DNA from: Oscillospiraceae bacterium
GTDB lineage: Bacteria; Bacillota; Clostridia; UBA1381; UBA9506
Reading direction: 5' to 3'
DNA length: 64,000 bases
Assembly (NCBI GenBank): GCA_015068555.1
Contig: SVKI01000003.1
Coordinates: forward strand, 35,286 to 99,285
Below the pieces are notes generated by a model, which was given only the letters and a program-made list of their open reading frames with translations, did not search any database and was not told where the DNA came from. Each line of letters starts with the position of its first letter. The stretch's first letter is position 1. The translations under genes and the position numbers were made by a program. Shown in pieces: positions 1-7,907 of the stretch.

Positions 1-1434
1 AATCCAATGCTGCTTATCGCGTAGGGTTTCAATATCATCCTGGGGCGCCCACTGGAACGGGGTAAACGGCTTAGGTACAAAGGAAGAAGCAGAAACCGTC
101 ACACGCAGGCCCTTATTCCGCAGATGCTTGGGCGTAGCCCGATAGGCCTCTACGACCTTGTGTGCAAGATGCGCAATTTGCTCTACATCATCTTTCGTTT
201 CCGTCGGCAAACCAATCATAAAGTAAAGCTTCACGCCGCCGTAACCGCCGGCAAAGGCCATGGAAACCGAGCGTAGCAAATCCTCCTCCGTCACGCCCTT
301 ATTGATCACATCACGCAGACGCTGGGAACCGGCCTCCGGCGCAAAGGTTAAACCGCTTTTTCTGACCTTTTGCACCTTCTGCATTAATTCCATAGAGAAA
401 CTGTCAATACGCAAAGACGGCAGGCTTAAATTAATTTTTTTGCTGACCGTCAAATCTAAAAGTCCCTCGGTTAATTCTTTTAAACCTGTATAATCACTGG
501 TTGATAAACTGGACATAGAGATTTCTTCATAGCCGGTGTTATCAATCAGTTTTTGTGCTAACTCCAAAAGCCGCTCCGGACTTCTTTCTCGCACCGGGCG
601 ATAAATGATACCCGCCTGGCAGAAACGACAGCCGCGGATACAGCCGCGGAATAATTCTAATGTGATACGGTCGTGTATCGTCTCCATATAGGGAACGATG
701 ATATTATCGGGATAAAACACCGCATCCATATCCTGAATAATTCTTTTTTTCACGCGTACCGGCACACCTTCGCGATTGGGCTCCATTTTGTCAATCGTAC
801 CGTCTTCTTTGTAGGTAACCGTATAAAATTGCGGCACATAAACGCCCTCAATTTTTGCAATCTCTTCTAAAAAGCCGACCTTTGTGTTTCCTGTTCCCTT
901 CCAGGCACGATACGCATCCATCACTTCAAGCATAACCTCTTCACCTTCGCCAATCATAAAAAAGTCAACGATATCGGCAAGGGGCTCCGGATTAAACGCA
1001 CAGGGACCGCCGGCGCAAATAAACGGCATATCCTCACTTCTCTCCTCGCGGAGGGCGGGAATAGCAGATAAATCCAACATATTGATAATGTTGGAGTAAC
1101 TCATTTCATATTGCAGGGTAAAGCCTACAAAATCAAATTCTTTGATATCACTTTTCGTTTCCATAGAAAAAAGCGGGATATTGGCTTCACGCATTTTTTC
1201 TTCCATGTCAATCCACGGTGCAAACACACGCTCGCAATAAATATCCGGCTGATTATTTAAAAGATGGTATAAAATTTTAATACCCAGATGCGACATCCCC
1301 ACTTCATACACATCGGGAAAACAAAAGGCAAAGCGAATGTTAATGCCCGCCAAATCTTTATGTACGCTGTTATATTCTGTACCAATATACCGCGCCGGTT
1401 TTTGCACTTCTTTCAAAATTTTATCTAAATTCAT
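1..1434 (-). CDS. B12-binding radical SAM protein (TIGR03960-like), 3' part beyond the window
   Basis: The gene reads leftward from an ATG at 1434, preceded by an AGAAGGGA ribosome binding site, and runs off the left edge, so only the N-terminal ~478 residues are visible. The first ~200 residues resemble the cobalamin-binding-like domain of this family (FPDVYEVGMSHLG, then AGGPCAFNPEPLAD). A radical SAM cluster motif CIRGCRFC follows, encoded near 615-640, and then the SPE-S-like FAPEAGSQRLRDVIN segment. Family members bind a [4Fe-4S] cluster and SAM; the precise substrate is unsettled. In Clostridia the gene often precedes a TIGR03936 partner and RNase G, which would lie outside the window. 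It starts 37 bases after the recO stop, so it is probably the last visible gene of the tagA-era-yqzL-recO transcript. Confidence 0.85.
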   Translation of the reverse strand, partial: MNLDKILKEVQKPARYIGTEYNSVHKDLAGINIRFAFCFPDVYEVGMSHLGIKILYHLLNNQPDIYCERVFAPWIDMEEKMREANIPLFSMETKSDIKEFDFVGFTLQYEMSYSNIINMLDLSAIPALREERSEDMPFICAGGPCAFNPEPLADIVDFFMIGEGEEVMLEVMDAYRAWKGTGNTKVGFLEEIAKIEGVYVPQFYTVTYKEDGTIDKMEPNREGVPVRVKKRIIQDMDAVFYPDNIIVPYMETIHDRITLELFRGCIRGCRFCQAGIIYRPVRERSPERLLELAQKLIDNTGYEEISMSSLSTSDYTGLKELTEGLLDLTVSKKINLSLPSLRIDSFSMELMQKVQKVRKSGLTFAPEAGSQRLRDVINKGVTEEDLLRSVSMAFAGGYGGVKLYFMIGLPTETKDDVEQIAHLAHKVVEAYRATPKHLRNKGLRVTVSASSFVPKPFTPFQWAPQDDIETLRDKQHWI

Positions 1435-1471
1435 AATTTTGTTCCCTTCTCATTGCTCGCAGGTTCACGGT

Positions 1472-2230
1472 TTATTTTCCCAAAACGGTGTTCAGATAAT
1501 CCAAAGAGAAAAAGTCGTGGTCGATATATTCCGATAACAGTGCTGCCACATGACCCTCCAGTTCTTCTAAAACAGTAGGCGAAACTCTGAAGGCAAAAGC
1601 CTTTTTATCATCATGGTTAAACACGTAATGCATAGCTTCTAAGCAGCTGGCAGAAATCGGTTTTGCATCTTCAAGCTGCCCGGCACAATTTGCACAAACC
1701 AGGCCGCCCGATTCAGGAGAAAGATAGTATCCGGCCTCCCCGCCGCAACTCATGCACTCTGTAAGGCATGGCATAAGTCCCAGAAAGACAAGCAACTTAA
1801 GTTCAAAAACACATTTCACCAGGCGCAAATCTCCGCCCCATCTGGCAAATAGATAAAAGGTATTTAAAAACAGAGACAGAAGCCTTTCTGTGTCTGCATC
1901 CTGCTCTTCCTGAACGGTATAGCCCGTTAAATCCGCAACATATGTAGCAAACGCCAATCGCTCAATGTTGGTTGTTAGGCTGTAAAAACTCTCAATCAGT
2001 TCACAGCTGTTCATCTTATACATGTCACGACCGGGATATAAAACGAATTCGCTGTACGCAAAAAGAGCGGTCCCCGCGGCCAGTTTGTTTCTGAAACCGC
2101 GTGCACCACGCGCGGATACCTTAATAACGCCGAAATCCTTTGTAAAAAGGGTGAGAATCAGGTCATTGTCCTTGACCTGTGTTCGTCTGATTACCACACC
2201 CGTCGTTTTGATTAGTTCCATATTCACCAC
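1472..2230 (-). CDS. recO: DNA repair protein RecO
   Basis: RecO loads RecA through the RecFOR pathway of single-strand gap repair. The 252-residue product has the N-terminal OB fold (TTGVVIRRTQVKDNDLILTLFTKDFG) and the C-terminal zinc-binding cysteines CxxC...CxxC (CMSCGG about residue 162, CANC about residue 183), so a zinc-bearing RecO. Two starts are possible: GTG at 2230 and ATG at 2221. The GAAGGA site at 2236-2241 lies 5 bases from the GTG and 14 from the ATG, which favours the GTG. The start overlaps the end of yqzL in another frame, suggesting translational coupling. Confidence 0.95.
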   Translation of the reverse strand: MVNMELIKTTGVVIRRTQVKDNDLILTLFTKDFGVIKVSARGARGFRNKLAAGTALFAYSEFVLYPGRDMYKMNSCELIESFYSLTTNIERLAFATYVADLTGYTVQEEQDADTERLLSLFLNTFYLFARWGGDLRLVKCVFELKLLVFLGLMPCLTECMSCGGEAGYYLSPESGGLVCANCAGQLEDAKPISASCLEAMHYVFNHDDKKAFAFRVSPTVLEELEGHVAALLSEYIDHDFFSLDYLNTVLGK

Positions 2231-2324
2231 AATTTTCCTTCAAATTTGAACATTCTTTATATAATAAATAATCATCAATTGTACCGGTTTTGCAAAACAG
2301 TTCCCAACTCAATTTCTCCAGCAT
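2163..2324 (-). CDS. yqzL: YqzL-family small protein
   Basis: A 53-codon ORF sits between era and recO. The product begins MLEKLSWELFCKTGTIDDY and continues LLYKECSNL, the sequence type of the short YqzL family that occupies this slot between era and recO in Bacillus. Its function is unknown. GGAGG at 2333-2337 is 8 bases before the ATG at 2324; an in-frame ATG at 2330 is too close. The last ~20 codons overlap recO by 68 bases in a different frame and encode a low-complexity G/N/Q tail, longer than the conserved core, so the tail may be a by-product of the overlap. Recognition is by motif and gene order, not by a search. Confidence 0.75.
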   Translation of the reverse strand: MLEKLSWELFCKTGTIDDYLLYKECSNLKENCGEYGTNQNDGCGNQTNTGQGQ

Positions 2325-2341
2325 GGGCATGGCCTCCATTT

Positions 2342-2363
2342 GTTAAACTGCTATTAGTTTAAC
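2342..2363 (-). promoter_or_regulatory. Perfect inverted repeat in the yqzL leader
   Basis: GTTAAACT, a 6-base spacer and AGTTTAAC form a perfect 8-bp inverted repeat ending just upstream of the yqzL ribosome binding site, in the gap after era. It could be an operator or a weak RNA hairpin. No T-run follows, so it is not an obvious terminator. Confidence 0.35.
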
Positions 2364-2414
2364 TGTAGGCCTTTTTAATATACCATGAAAAAATTCTCAA
2401 AACAGGAATATTTT

Positions 2415-3305
2415 TTATTCGCCTGTATAACCAAAATTGCGCAGGGCGCCTTCTTTGTTGCGCCAGTCATCTTTCACCTTGACCCATAATTTTAAAAGCA
2501 CTTTTTTGCCTAGCATTTCTTCAATGTCGGCACGGGCAAGCGTGCCTGCCTCTTTTAAAACAGAGCCTTTTTTACCGATAACAATGCCTTTGTGACTTTG
2601 CTTTTCACAGTAAATATTCACCTCTATGTCCACAATTGCAGGTTTTTCCTTCATGGAAAAAACTTCAATGGCAATGCCATGAGGCACCTCTTGCTCTAAA
2701 AGATACAAGAGCTTTTCGCGCACAAGCTCAGCCACAATCTGCCGCTCCGGCTGGTCGGTTACAGAATCCTCCGGAAAGTACATGGGGCCTTCTACAAGAT
2801 AGCTTGATAGTTCAGAAAGCAACGCCTCCACACCATCATTCTGCTTAGCAGAAATCAGGTACACTGAAGCAAATGTATAGGCCTGCTGATAGACGGAAAT
2901 GACAGGCAGAAGCATTTCCTTTTTTACCGTATCAATTTTGTTTATGACCAAGATAACCGGTATCCCTGTCTGCTTTAAGTCTTCCAGGATTTTAAGTTCT
3001 GTTTTTCCGGGTTCTGCCTTTGGCTCGACTAAAAATAAAACTGCATCTGCGTCACGCATGGCACTACCGGCTGACTTCATCATCGTTTCACCCAGTTTGG
3101 TGAACGGACGGTGGATGCCCGGTGTGTCCACAAACACCATTTGCATATCATCCCGGGTTAAAACACCTAAAATATTGTTCCGCGTTGTTTGCGGTTTATC
3201 TGAAATAATAGCAATTTTTTGCCCGATCATACGGTTTAATAAGGTCGATTTGCCTACGTTGGGGCGTCCGACAATACTGATAAATCCTGATTTGAACGTT
3301 TCCAT
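2415..3305 (-). CDS. era: GTPase Era
   Basis: Era is a GTPase that assists 16S rRNA and 30S subunit maturation at the membrane. The 296-residue product has G1 GRPNVGKST (residues 12-20), the switch region TTRNNILGV, G3 DTPG, G4 NKID and a C-terminal KH domain with VIGKKGSVLKEAG. Length is normal for the family. The ATG follows the tagA stop by one base, with AGGGGGA as ribosome binding site inside the end of tagA, so the two genes are translationally coupled. Confidence 0.97.
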   Translation of the reverse strand: METFKSGFISIVGRPNVGKSTLLNRMIGQKIAIISDKPQTTRNNILGVLTRDDMQMVFVDTPGIHRPFTKLGETMMKSAGSAMRDADAVLFLVEPKAEPGKTELKILEDLKQTGIPVILVINKIDTVKKEMLLPVISVYQQAYTFASVYLISAKQNDGVEALLSELSSYLVEGPMYFPEDSVTDQPERQIVAELVREKLLYLLEQEVPHGIAIEVFSMKEKPAIVDIEVNIYCEKQSHKGIVIGKKGSVLKEAGTLARADIEEMLGKKVLLKLWVKVKDDWRNKEGALRNFGYTGE

Positions 3306-3306
3306 T

Positions 3307-4047
3307 TCATCGTCCCCCTTTTACACGTTTGCCCTTAAATAAAACGGTTAAACCGAATTTTGGCAGCGCCAGCATTCTGATAAAGCGAGAGGGCTGTTTC
3401 ATAAGCCGATAGAACCACTCAAGGCCAGCCTTCTGATATTTAAGTGGTGCGCGCTCTACGGTTCCGGCCCAGACATCTAAGCTTCCGCCAACACCTAAAA
3501 CAAGTCCTGCAGAAAGCTCATCCTTATGCTGGGCAATCCATTTTTCCTGTTTGGGTGCACCCAGGCAAACGAATAGTATATCCGGCTTTTTTTCCTGTAT
3601 ATCGGCAATGATGCGCTTTTCTTTTTCCGCATCAAAATAGCCATCCTGCGTGCCGCAAACCCGAAGTGTGGGATACTGCTCTTCAAGCTTTTGCACGGCA
3701 AGCTCTGCAACGCCCGGTTTTCCGCCGAAAAAGTATACGCTATATCCTTCTTCTGCAGCTTTTTCAAGCAAACGGCAAGACAGGTCAAAGCCTGCGACGC
3801 GTTCCGGCAGGGGTGCCTTTAAGATTCTGGAAGCATATACAACGCCAATTCCATCCGCGATGATTAAATCTGCCGTATTCAAGATGCTACAGAATTCAGC
3901 ATCCTGATACGCAACCATGATGATTTCTGAATTGGGCGTAAAAACCGTGCCAACCCCTTCCTGCTTAATGCAGGAAATGGCTCGCTCCAGGGCTTCATCC
4001 ATGGTTACATGGTCTACCATAACACCTAATATATCAATCTTTTTCAA
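3307..4047 (-). CDS. WecG/TagA/CpsF family glycosyltransferase
   Basis: Family GT26 enzymes add N-acetylmannosamine(-uronate) to undecaprenyl-diphosphate-GlcNAc in teichoic acid linkage or secondary polysaccharide synthesis. Visible family features are FTPNSEIIM, ADGIGVVYASRI with the conserved Asp-Gly, YFFGGKPGVAE and the LFVCLGAPKQEKWI block. An upstream in-frame ATG at 4080 has no ribosome binding site, whereas GGAGGTG at 4053-4059 sits ideally before the TTG at 4047 (LKKIDILGVMVDHV), which I take as the start (246 residues). wecA/tagO and wecB about 35 kb away would supply its lipid and sugar substrates. A TTGACA at 4101-4106 may be the promoter -35 for this operon. Confidence 0.88.
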   Translation of the reverse strand: MKKIDILGVMVDHVTMDEALERAISCIKQEGVGTVFTPNSEIIMVAYQDAEFCSILNTADLIIADGIGVVYASRILKAPLPERVAGFDLSCRLLEKAAEEGYSVYFFGGKPGVAELAVQKLEEQYPTLRVCGTQDGYFDAEKEKRIIADIQEKKPDILFVCLGAPKQEKWIAQHKDELSAGLVLGVGGSLDVWAGTVERAPLKYQKAGLEWFYRLMKQPSRFIRMLALPKFGLTVLFKGKRVKGGR

Positions 4048-4106
4048 AGCTGCACCTCCGCAGTAATATTCTTCAACCATATCTTCTTAATATATGATTT
4101 TGTCAA

Positions 4107-4237
4107 GTTAGGGACAAAAAATTTATTAGTTTATCGGCATCTTTTATCGGCACTTTTAAAAAGTGCCGATAAACTCAATCCATAAAATGTAATCCCGAAA
4201 GGCTTCCCCTTGAGGGGAAGCCTTTTTTGTCCCTAAC
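4107..4237. repeat. 131-bp element with 15-bp perfect terminal inverted repeats
   Basis: GTTAGGGACAAAAAA at 4107-4121 and its exact complement at 4223-4237 bound a 131-bp segment. Inside are a near-perfect hairpin at 4143-4173 (arms TTTATCGGCACTTTT) and a G/C-rich hairpin AGGCTTCCCCttgaGGGGAAGCCT running into a T-run at 4199-4228, which can act as a terminator on the plus strand. There is no ORF. This is MITE-like. It lies directly against the TTGACA that may serve tagA. No target-site duplication is obvious. Confidence 0.6.
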
Positions 4238-4288
4238 ATATCAAACTTTACAATCAGTGAACAATTCAGATACCAAGCTTTTAGGCGA

Positions 4289-4629
4289 TATAATTAGGTG
4301 ACAGGAAAAATACACTCCAATTCTACCAGGAGTAAAAATGCTTGCTTGCAAGGGCATTTTTACGACGCCGTCAATTGGCATACGCAGGCTGAAAGACTGC
4401 AGAAAGCCGTCAGGCTTTTAAGAATTTTATAAAATAAAATTCTGCATATGCCGATTATATAATTAGGTGACAGGAAAAATGCACTCCAATTCTACCAGGA
4501 GTAAAAATGCTTGCTTGCAAGGGCATTTTTACGACGCCGTCAATTGGCATACGCAGGCTGAAAGACTGCAGAAAGCCGTCAGGCTTTTAAGAATTTTATA
4601 AAATAAAATTCTGCATATGCCAATTATAT
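4289..4629. repeat. Two tandem 169-bp structured repeats
   Basis: Copy 1 (4289-4457) and copy 2 (4458-4629) are nearly identical head-to-tail with a period of exactly 169. Each unit contains several inverted repeats: ACTCC/GGAGT, GTAAAAATGC/GCATTTTTAC, an AATTTTAT/ATAAAATT hairpin, and long arms around AATTGGCATACGCAG and CTGCATATGCCAATT. The only differences I see are single bases (for example 4311 T versus G, 4453 G versus A). No ORF and no CRISPR-type repeat/spacer pattern. Function is unknown; a mobile repeat or a structured RNA are both possible. Confidence 0.7.
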
Positions 4630-4736
4630 CATACATAAAAAATAAAATCAATTATGATGTTGTAAAAAAGTAGATATTGAGATAATTCTTATATACATCA
4701 TAATGTACTATATTCAGGTTTATTCTTATTAGGCAG

Positions 4737-4774
4737 AAAAGCTGCGGTTGAAATCTTTCAACCGCAGCTTTTTA
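4737..4774 (-). terminator. Rho-independent terminator of the SDR operon
   Basis: AAAAGCTGCGGTTGAAA, a 3-base loop and its complement form a long stem with A/T tails on both sides, just past the stop of the SDR gene at 4804. Between here and the tandem repeats (4630-4736) I see only A/T-rich sequence. Confidence 0.85.
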
Positions 4775-4803
4775 AGTATTAACTTACTTCTAATAATCAG
4801 ATA

Positions 4804-5610
4804 CTAAATGGAGGTATACCCACCATCTACAGGGATACTAAGACCTGTAAGATACGCAGATGCATCCGAAGCAAGAAGAAGTATTAAACCTTTAACGTCA
4901 TCGCCGTTAGCAAGGCGTCCAAGTTGAGTGTGTTTTGAATACTCCTCTGCAAATACGGGGTTGGTACGGTCAGATTGCAGACCTCCCGGGCATACTGCAT
5001 TGATGCGGACACCGTACTGGCCATAGTAGCTTGCCGCGTGGCGTACCCAGGCAGAAAGCCCCGATTTATCAACAGAATATGAATGTCCATACGCACCGGG
5101 TAGCATTTGCGGGTTGCCGTCATAGTTGTGCTTTTCAACAGCGATAAGCCCCATCATTGAACCGAACACAACAATTGAACCGCTTTTTTGCTTTGCCATT
5201 TGCTCGCCAACAAGCTGCAGAATATAAAGCGAGCCTGCAGAATTAACACGAACATTTTGTTCAAGATGTATGGGGTCTTCATCCCAACCGGTACCCGTAC
5301 CGCCGGCAGGGATAATACGACTGCAATGAACAAACGCATCAATTCTTCCCGCATCTTCAATTACCGTTTTAACAAGATTCTCTATACTCGAAATATTATC
5401 AAGATCAAAGGCAATAGCTTTTGCATTTACACCCTTTGTCTGGCGAAGTTCTTCAATAAAGGGTTGTGCAGATTCAATCGTGTGGCTTGCAAGGTAGATG
5501 TTAGCACCAGCGTCTGCCAGGGCAAGAGTGGCACCAAGGCCATACATGGCACGTCCTCCTGTAATAAGGACATTTTTTCCCTTCATAGATAACAAATCAA
5601 ATGTATTCAT
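4804..5610 (-). CDS. SDR family oxidoreductase
   Basis: A 268-residue short-chain dehydrogenase/reductase, presumably NAD(P)-dependent and cytoplasmic. The nucleotide-binding glycine motif is TGGRAMYGLG (residues 17-26), two residues longer than the usual TGxxxGxG. Catalytic Ser151 (VFGSMMG) and Tyr178-x3-Lys182 (YSVDK) are present, and the C terminus has the typical LTGLSIPVDGGY. The usual NNAG motif is replaced by VHCS. It is last in a three-gene operon after a degenerate SDR and a Gfo/Idh/MocA enzyme, which suggests oxidation or epimerisation of a sugar or sugar acid. The substrate cannot be inferred. Confidence 0.88.
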   Translation of the reverse strand: MNTFDLLSMKGKNVLITGGRAMYGLGATLALADAGANIYLASHTIESAQPFIEELRQTKGVNAKAIAFDLDNISSIENLVKTVIEDAGRIDAFVHCSRIIPAGGTGTGWDEDPIHLEQNVRVNSAGSLYILQLVGEQMAKQKSGSIVVFGSMMGLIAVEKHNYDGNPQMLPGAYGHSYSVDKSGLSAWVRHAASYYGQYGVRINAVCPGGLQSDRTNPVFAEEYSKHTQLGRLANGDDVKGLILLLASDASAYLTGLSIPVDGGYTSI

Positions 5611-5620
5611 CTAAGCCACC

Positions 5621-6385
5621 TCATTTCGCAATATATCCGCCATCTACCGGCATTGTAATACCGGTGATGAACGCAGATGCATCGGATGCTAAAAATATAA
5701 TTGCAGATGCAATGTCGTCTGCGTTTGCAAGACGTTTCACCTGATTATGACGTGTGAATGCTGTTTTAAATTCCTCGCAACAGCTTCCGTCAAGAGGAGC
5801 AAATGCCACAGCATTGCAACGACAACCATTTTCTGCTAGATAGTTTGAGGCTTGGCCGGCATAGTTAACAACGCCGCCATATATAAAGCCTTTAACAAAA
5901 GAAAAATCATTGTCTTTTTCATCGGGACAGTTTTTATAGTTAACAGGATCGTATCCTACAAGCGCACCATAATCAGCAACTAAAATTACGCTGCCGTGTC
6001 CCTGCTCTGCAAGGATACGCCCAAGACTCTGTACGGTGAGCATAAGACCCAGCTCAGTTTTTGAAAGCTGTTCATATATTTCCGTATAAGATTGTTTCCA
6101 ACCTTTAACCGGTGTGTAGAGACCATTTTCAATAACTATATCAAGTGTGCCCATCTTAGCGCGCACTTCACGTTCAAGATTTGCTGCCGATTCACTCGAA
6201 CCATGTGTATATGTAAAGCTACCTGCAATATCAACACCAAGGTCAACTACCGTCTCGCCTGCCACCCAAATTTCAGCACCTGCACTCTTAAGTCCTTGTG
6301 CAATTTCGCGACTGTATGGGTTTTCAGGACAAATGATAAGCGCTTTCTTTCCTTCAAGGGAAAAGCGTTCAAGAGTTTTGTTCAT
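5621..6385 (-). CDS. SDR-fold protein with degenerate active site
   Basis: The 254-residue product keeps the SDR scaffold and the C-terminal ITGITMPVDGGY signature, but the functional motifs are lost. The glycine motif is replaced by CPENPYSRE (residues 19-27), the catalytic Ser position reads VADYG, and Tyr169-x3-Lys reads YGGVV with Val at the Lys position. It is likely a non-catalytic partner of the intact SDR encoded 10 bases downstream, or binds a different ligand; that is inference. Start: the ATG at 6385 follows AGGTG with 7-base spacing, while an upstream GTG at 6394 overlaps that site. Sixteen bases separate it from the upstream oxidoreductase gene. Confidence 0.82.
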   Translation of the reverse strand: MNKTLERFSLEGKKALIICPENPYSREIAQGLKSAGAEIWVAGETVVDLGVDIAGSFTYTHGSSESAANLEREVRAKMGTLDIVIENGLYTPVKGWKQSYTEIYEQLSKTELGLMLTVQSLGRILAEQGHGSVILVADYGALVGYDPVNYKNCPDEKDNDFSFVKGFIYGGVVNYAGQASNYLAENGCRCNAVAFAPLDGSCCEEFKTAFTRHNQVKRLANADDIASAIIFLASDASAFITGITMPVDGGYIAK

Positions 6386-6400
6386 GCTCAACACCTCACG

Positions 6401-7372
6401 TTATCTTTCTTTAATTTCGTTGAGATATACACGGCGGCCACCTTCATCACGGCTTTTCAGACCTGCGATAAGAATTTTTGCCATTTCAATAGTATCAGAG
6501 AAGGGATGTTCTTCTTCACCTGTGCGCAGATAATGAACAAATACATCAAGCTGTTTTTTGAATGCATAGTATGAGTCACTATCGCTCAGTACACGGCTTC
6601 CGTATTGCGCCATAATTGTCAATCCATTAGATGCAAATCCATATCCCATAGGAATACTTACATCGCAACCATTTTTGTGGCGAAGATGTACCATTGCACG
6701 GTCATGGTCTCCAAGGTTTTCAACCCATTCAAAACCTTGACCAAGAAGAGGATGCATAGCTTCAATTGCATGCATACCATAGGTTTCCCAATATTTAGCC
6801 ATAGGACTTACAATGTAACGGATGTTACCTAGTTCATAGTGATTCTTGTAAAAAGGTTCATATGATTTTACATAACGCATAGATGATGAAGACTGTATAT
6901 GCGCTCCGTTATCATACCATTTTACAATTGTGCGGAGGTCTTCTTCATTGTCGGCAAGGGGCTTATCGATAAAGATTGGAAGTCCTGCTTCAATAAACGG
7001 ACGGCAACGCTCGACATGTTCCGAACCAATATCTGTTGCACAAATAATAGCATCAACCTCGCCAATCATTTCCTCAGGATTTGTAACAACATTGGGGATA
7101 AAGGATGCACGAGCACAGTTTTCTGCCATTGCTCTGTCTTCATATCCTGTAAAACAAACGTGCGTAACCTTAACACCGGGGATACCGAATGTTTCTTTTG
7201 GCTGCTTTGCAAGATACTGCGGAATGGTCGGATATAGTTCATTTGTCCATTTGCACATTTCATCATGATCGTAGCAATTAATCATGGCACTCCATGAGAA
7301 TGGATGTGCATTACCCTCTGTCATACCGAGGATACCAATACGAATAGGTTTGTCAGCAAGTGGGAAATTCAT
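6401..7372 (-). CDS. Gfo/Idh/MocA family oxidoreductase
   Basis: A 323-residue NAD(P)-dependent oxidoreductase of the glucose-fructose oxidoreductase/inositol dehydrogenase family. The N-terminal Rossmann segment IRIGILGMTEGN (residues 10-21) is followed by AIICATD and the family's Lys-Pro motif in FIDKPLADN, then a C-terminal alpha/beta substrate domain. First gene of the operon with the two SDR genes, preceded by an AGAGGT ribosome binding site. Similar Gfo-SDR sets handle inositols, rhamnose or uronic-acid derivatives, but nothing here fixes the substrate. Confidence 0.87.
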   Translation of the reverse strand: MNFPLADKPIRIGILGMTEGNAHPFSWSAMINCYDHDEMCKWTNELYPTIPQYLAKQPKETFGIPGVKVTHVCFTGYEDRAMAENCARASFIPNVVTNPEEMIGEVDAIICATDIGSEHVERCRPFIEAGLPIFIDKPLADNEEDLRTIVKWYDNGAHIQSSSSMRYVKSYEPFYKNHYELGNIRYIVSPMAKYWETYGMHAIEAMHPLLGQGFEWVENLGDHDRAMVHLRHKNGCDVSIPMGYGFASNGLTIMAQYGSRVLSDSDSYYAFKKQLDVFVHYLRTGEEEHPFSDTIEMAKILIAGLKSRDEGGRRVYLNEIKER

Positions 7373-7578
7373 AGTTTTACCTCTTTCTTTTTTTAATTTG
7401 TAAATAAAATGGTTTTTACTTTTAAACTTTATAAGCTAATTGGCTTACCATTTTACTTGGCAATGCCATAATTTACGCCCGGTTGCACTGTTCTTATAGT
7501 TATTTGAAGAAGTTCTTTCGTTTACTTCTTCCATATTCCATTATTAGCTCCTCATACAAAGTCTGTTTGATTAAAAAT

Positions 7579-7587
7579 ATTATACCA
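7579..7587 (-). promoter_or_regulatory. Candidate extended -10 promoter of the Gfo/SDR operon
   Basis: On the minus strand TGG-TATAAT gives an extended -10 about 200 bases upstream of the ATG at 7372. No convincing -35 is seen at 17 bases. It lies beside an inverted repeat CCATAAATTT/AAATTTATGG (7585-7625), itself followed by ATGAACGCA/TGCGTTCAT (about 7631-7672). Between 7373 and 7578 I see no gene. Confidence 0.4.
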
Positions 7588-7710
7588 TAAATTTACCGTT
7601 TAAAATTAATTCAAGGAAATTTATGGTGCAATGAACGCAACCTATTAAATTTTGTTCGGTATGCGTTCATTCTAAAATTCGTGCACGATTTAGATGCCAC
7701 TTATTTTTTG

Positions 7711-7883
7711 TCGATATGCAAACTAAAGTTTGCTCGATATTTTTACTTCGTAAAATCGATATGTTTTCCCTTCGGTCAAACTCGATATGATATAAATCTC
7801 GTCGCACAAGCGACATATCGAGCCGTCAGGCATATCGAGTGCAACAGCACATATCGAAAATCGAGGAACGAGATTTATATCGA
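7711..7883. repeat. Symmetric array: four TCGATAT then four ATATCGA, separated by short hairpins
   Basis: TCGATAT occurs at 7711, 7734, 7756 and 7782, and its complement ATATCGA at 7815, 7832, 7851 and 7877. Most gaps are filled by small hairpins (7718-7733, 7741-7755, 7763-7781, 7801-7814, 7822-7831, 7839-7850). GATATAAATCTC at 7789-7800 pairs with GAGATTTATATC at 7870-7881. The result is a branched palindrome that could fold as one multi-arm structure in DNA or RNA. A further hairpin (ATTTCAAGC/GCTTGAAAT) follows at 7885-7906. No ORF. Repeat class unknown to me. Confidence 0.75.
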
Positions 7884-7907
7884 CGATTTCAAGCAAAGCT
7901 TGAAATC

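Noticed and set aside
4289..4629. Possible CRISPR array
   Set aside because: Only two long identical units with no short repeat/unique spacer alternation and no cas genes in the window.
7711..7883. CRISPR or protein-binding iteron array
   Set aside because: Heptamers are symmetric (four direct, four inverted) with hairpin inserts of different sequence and length, unlike CRISPR or iterons of an origin; no replication gene nearby.
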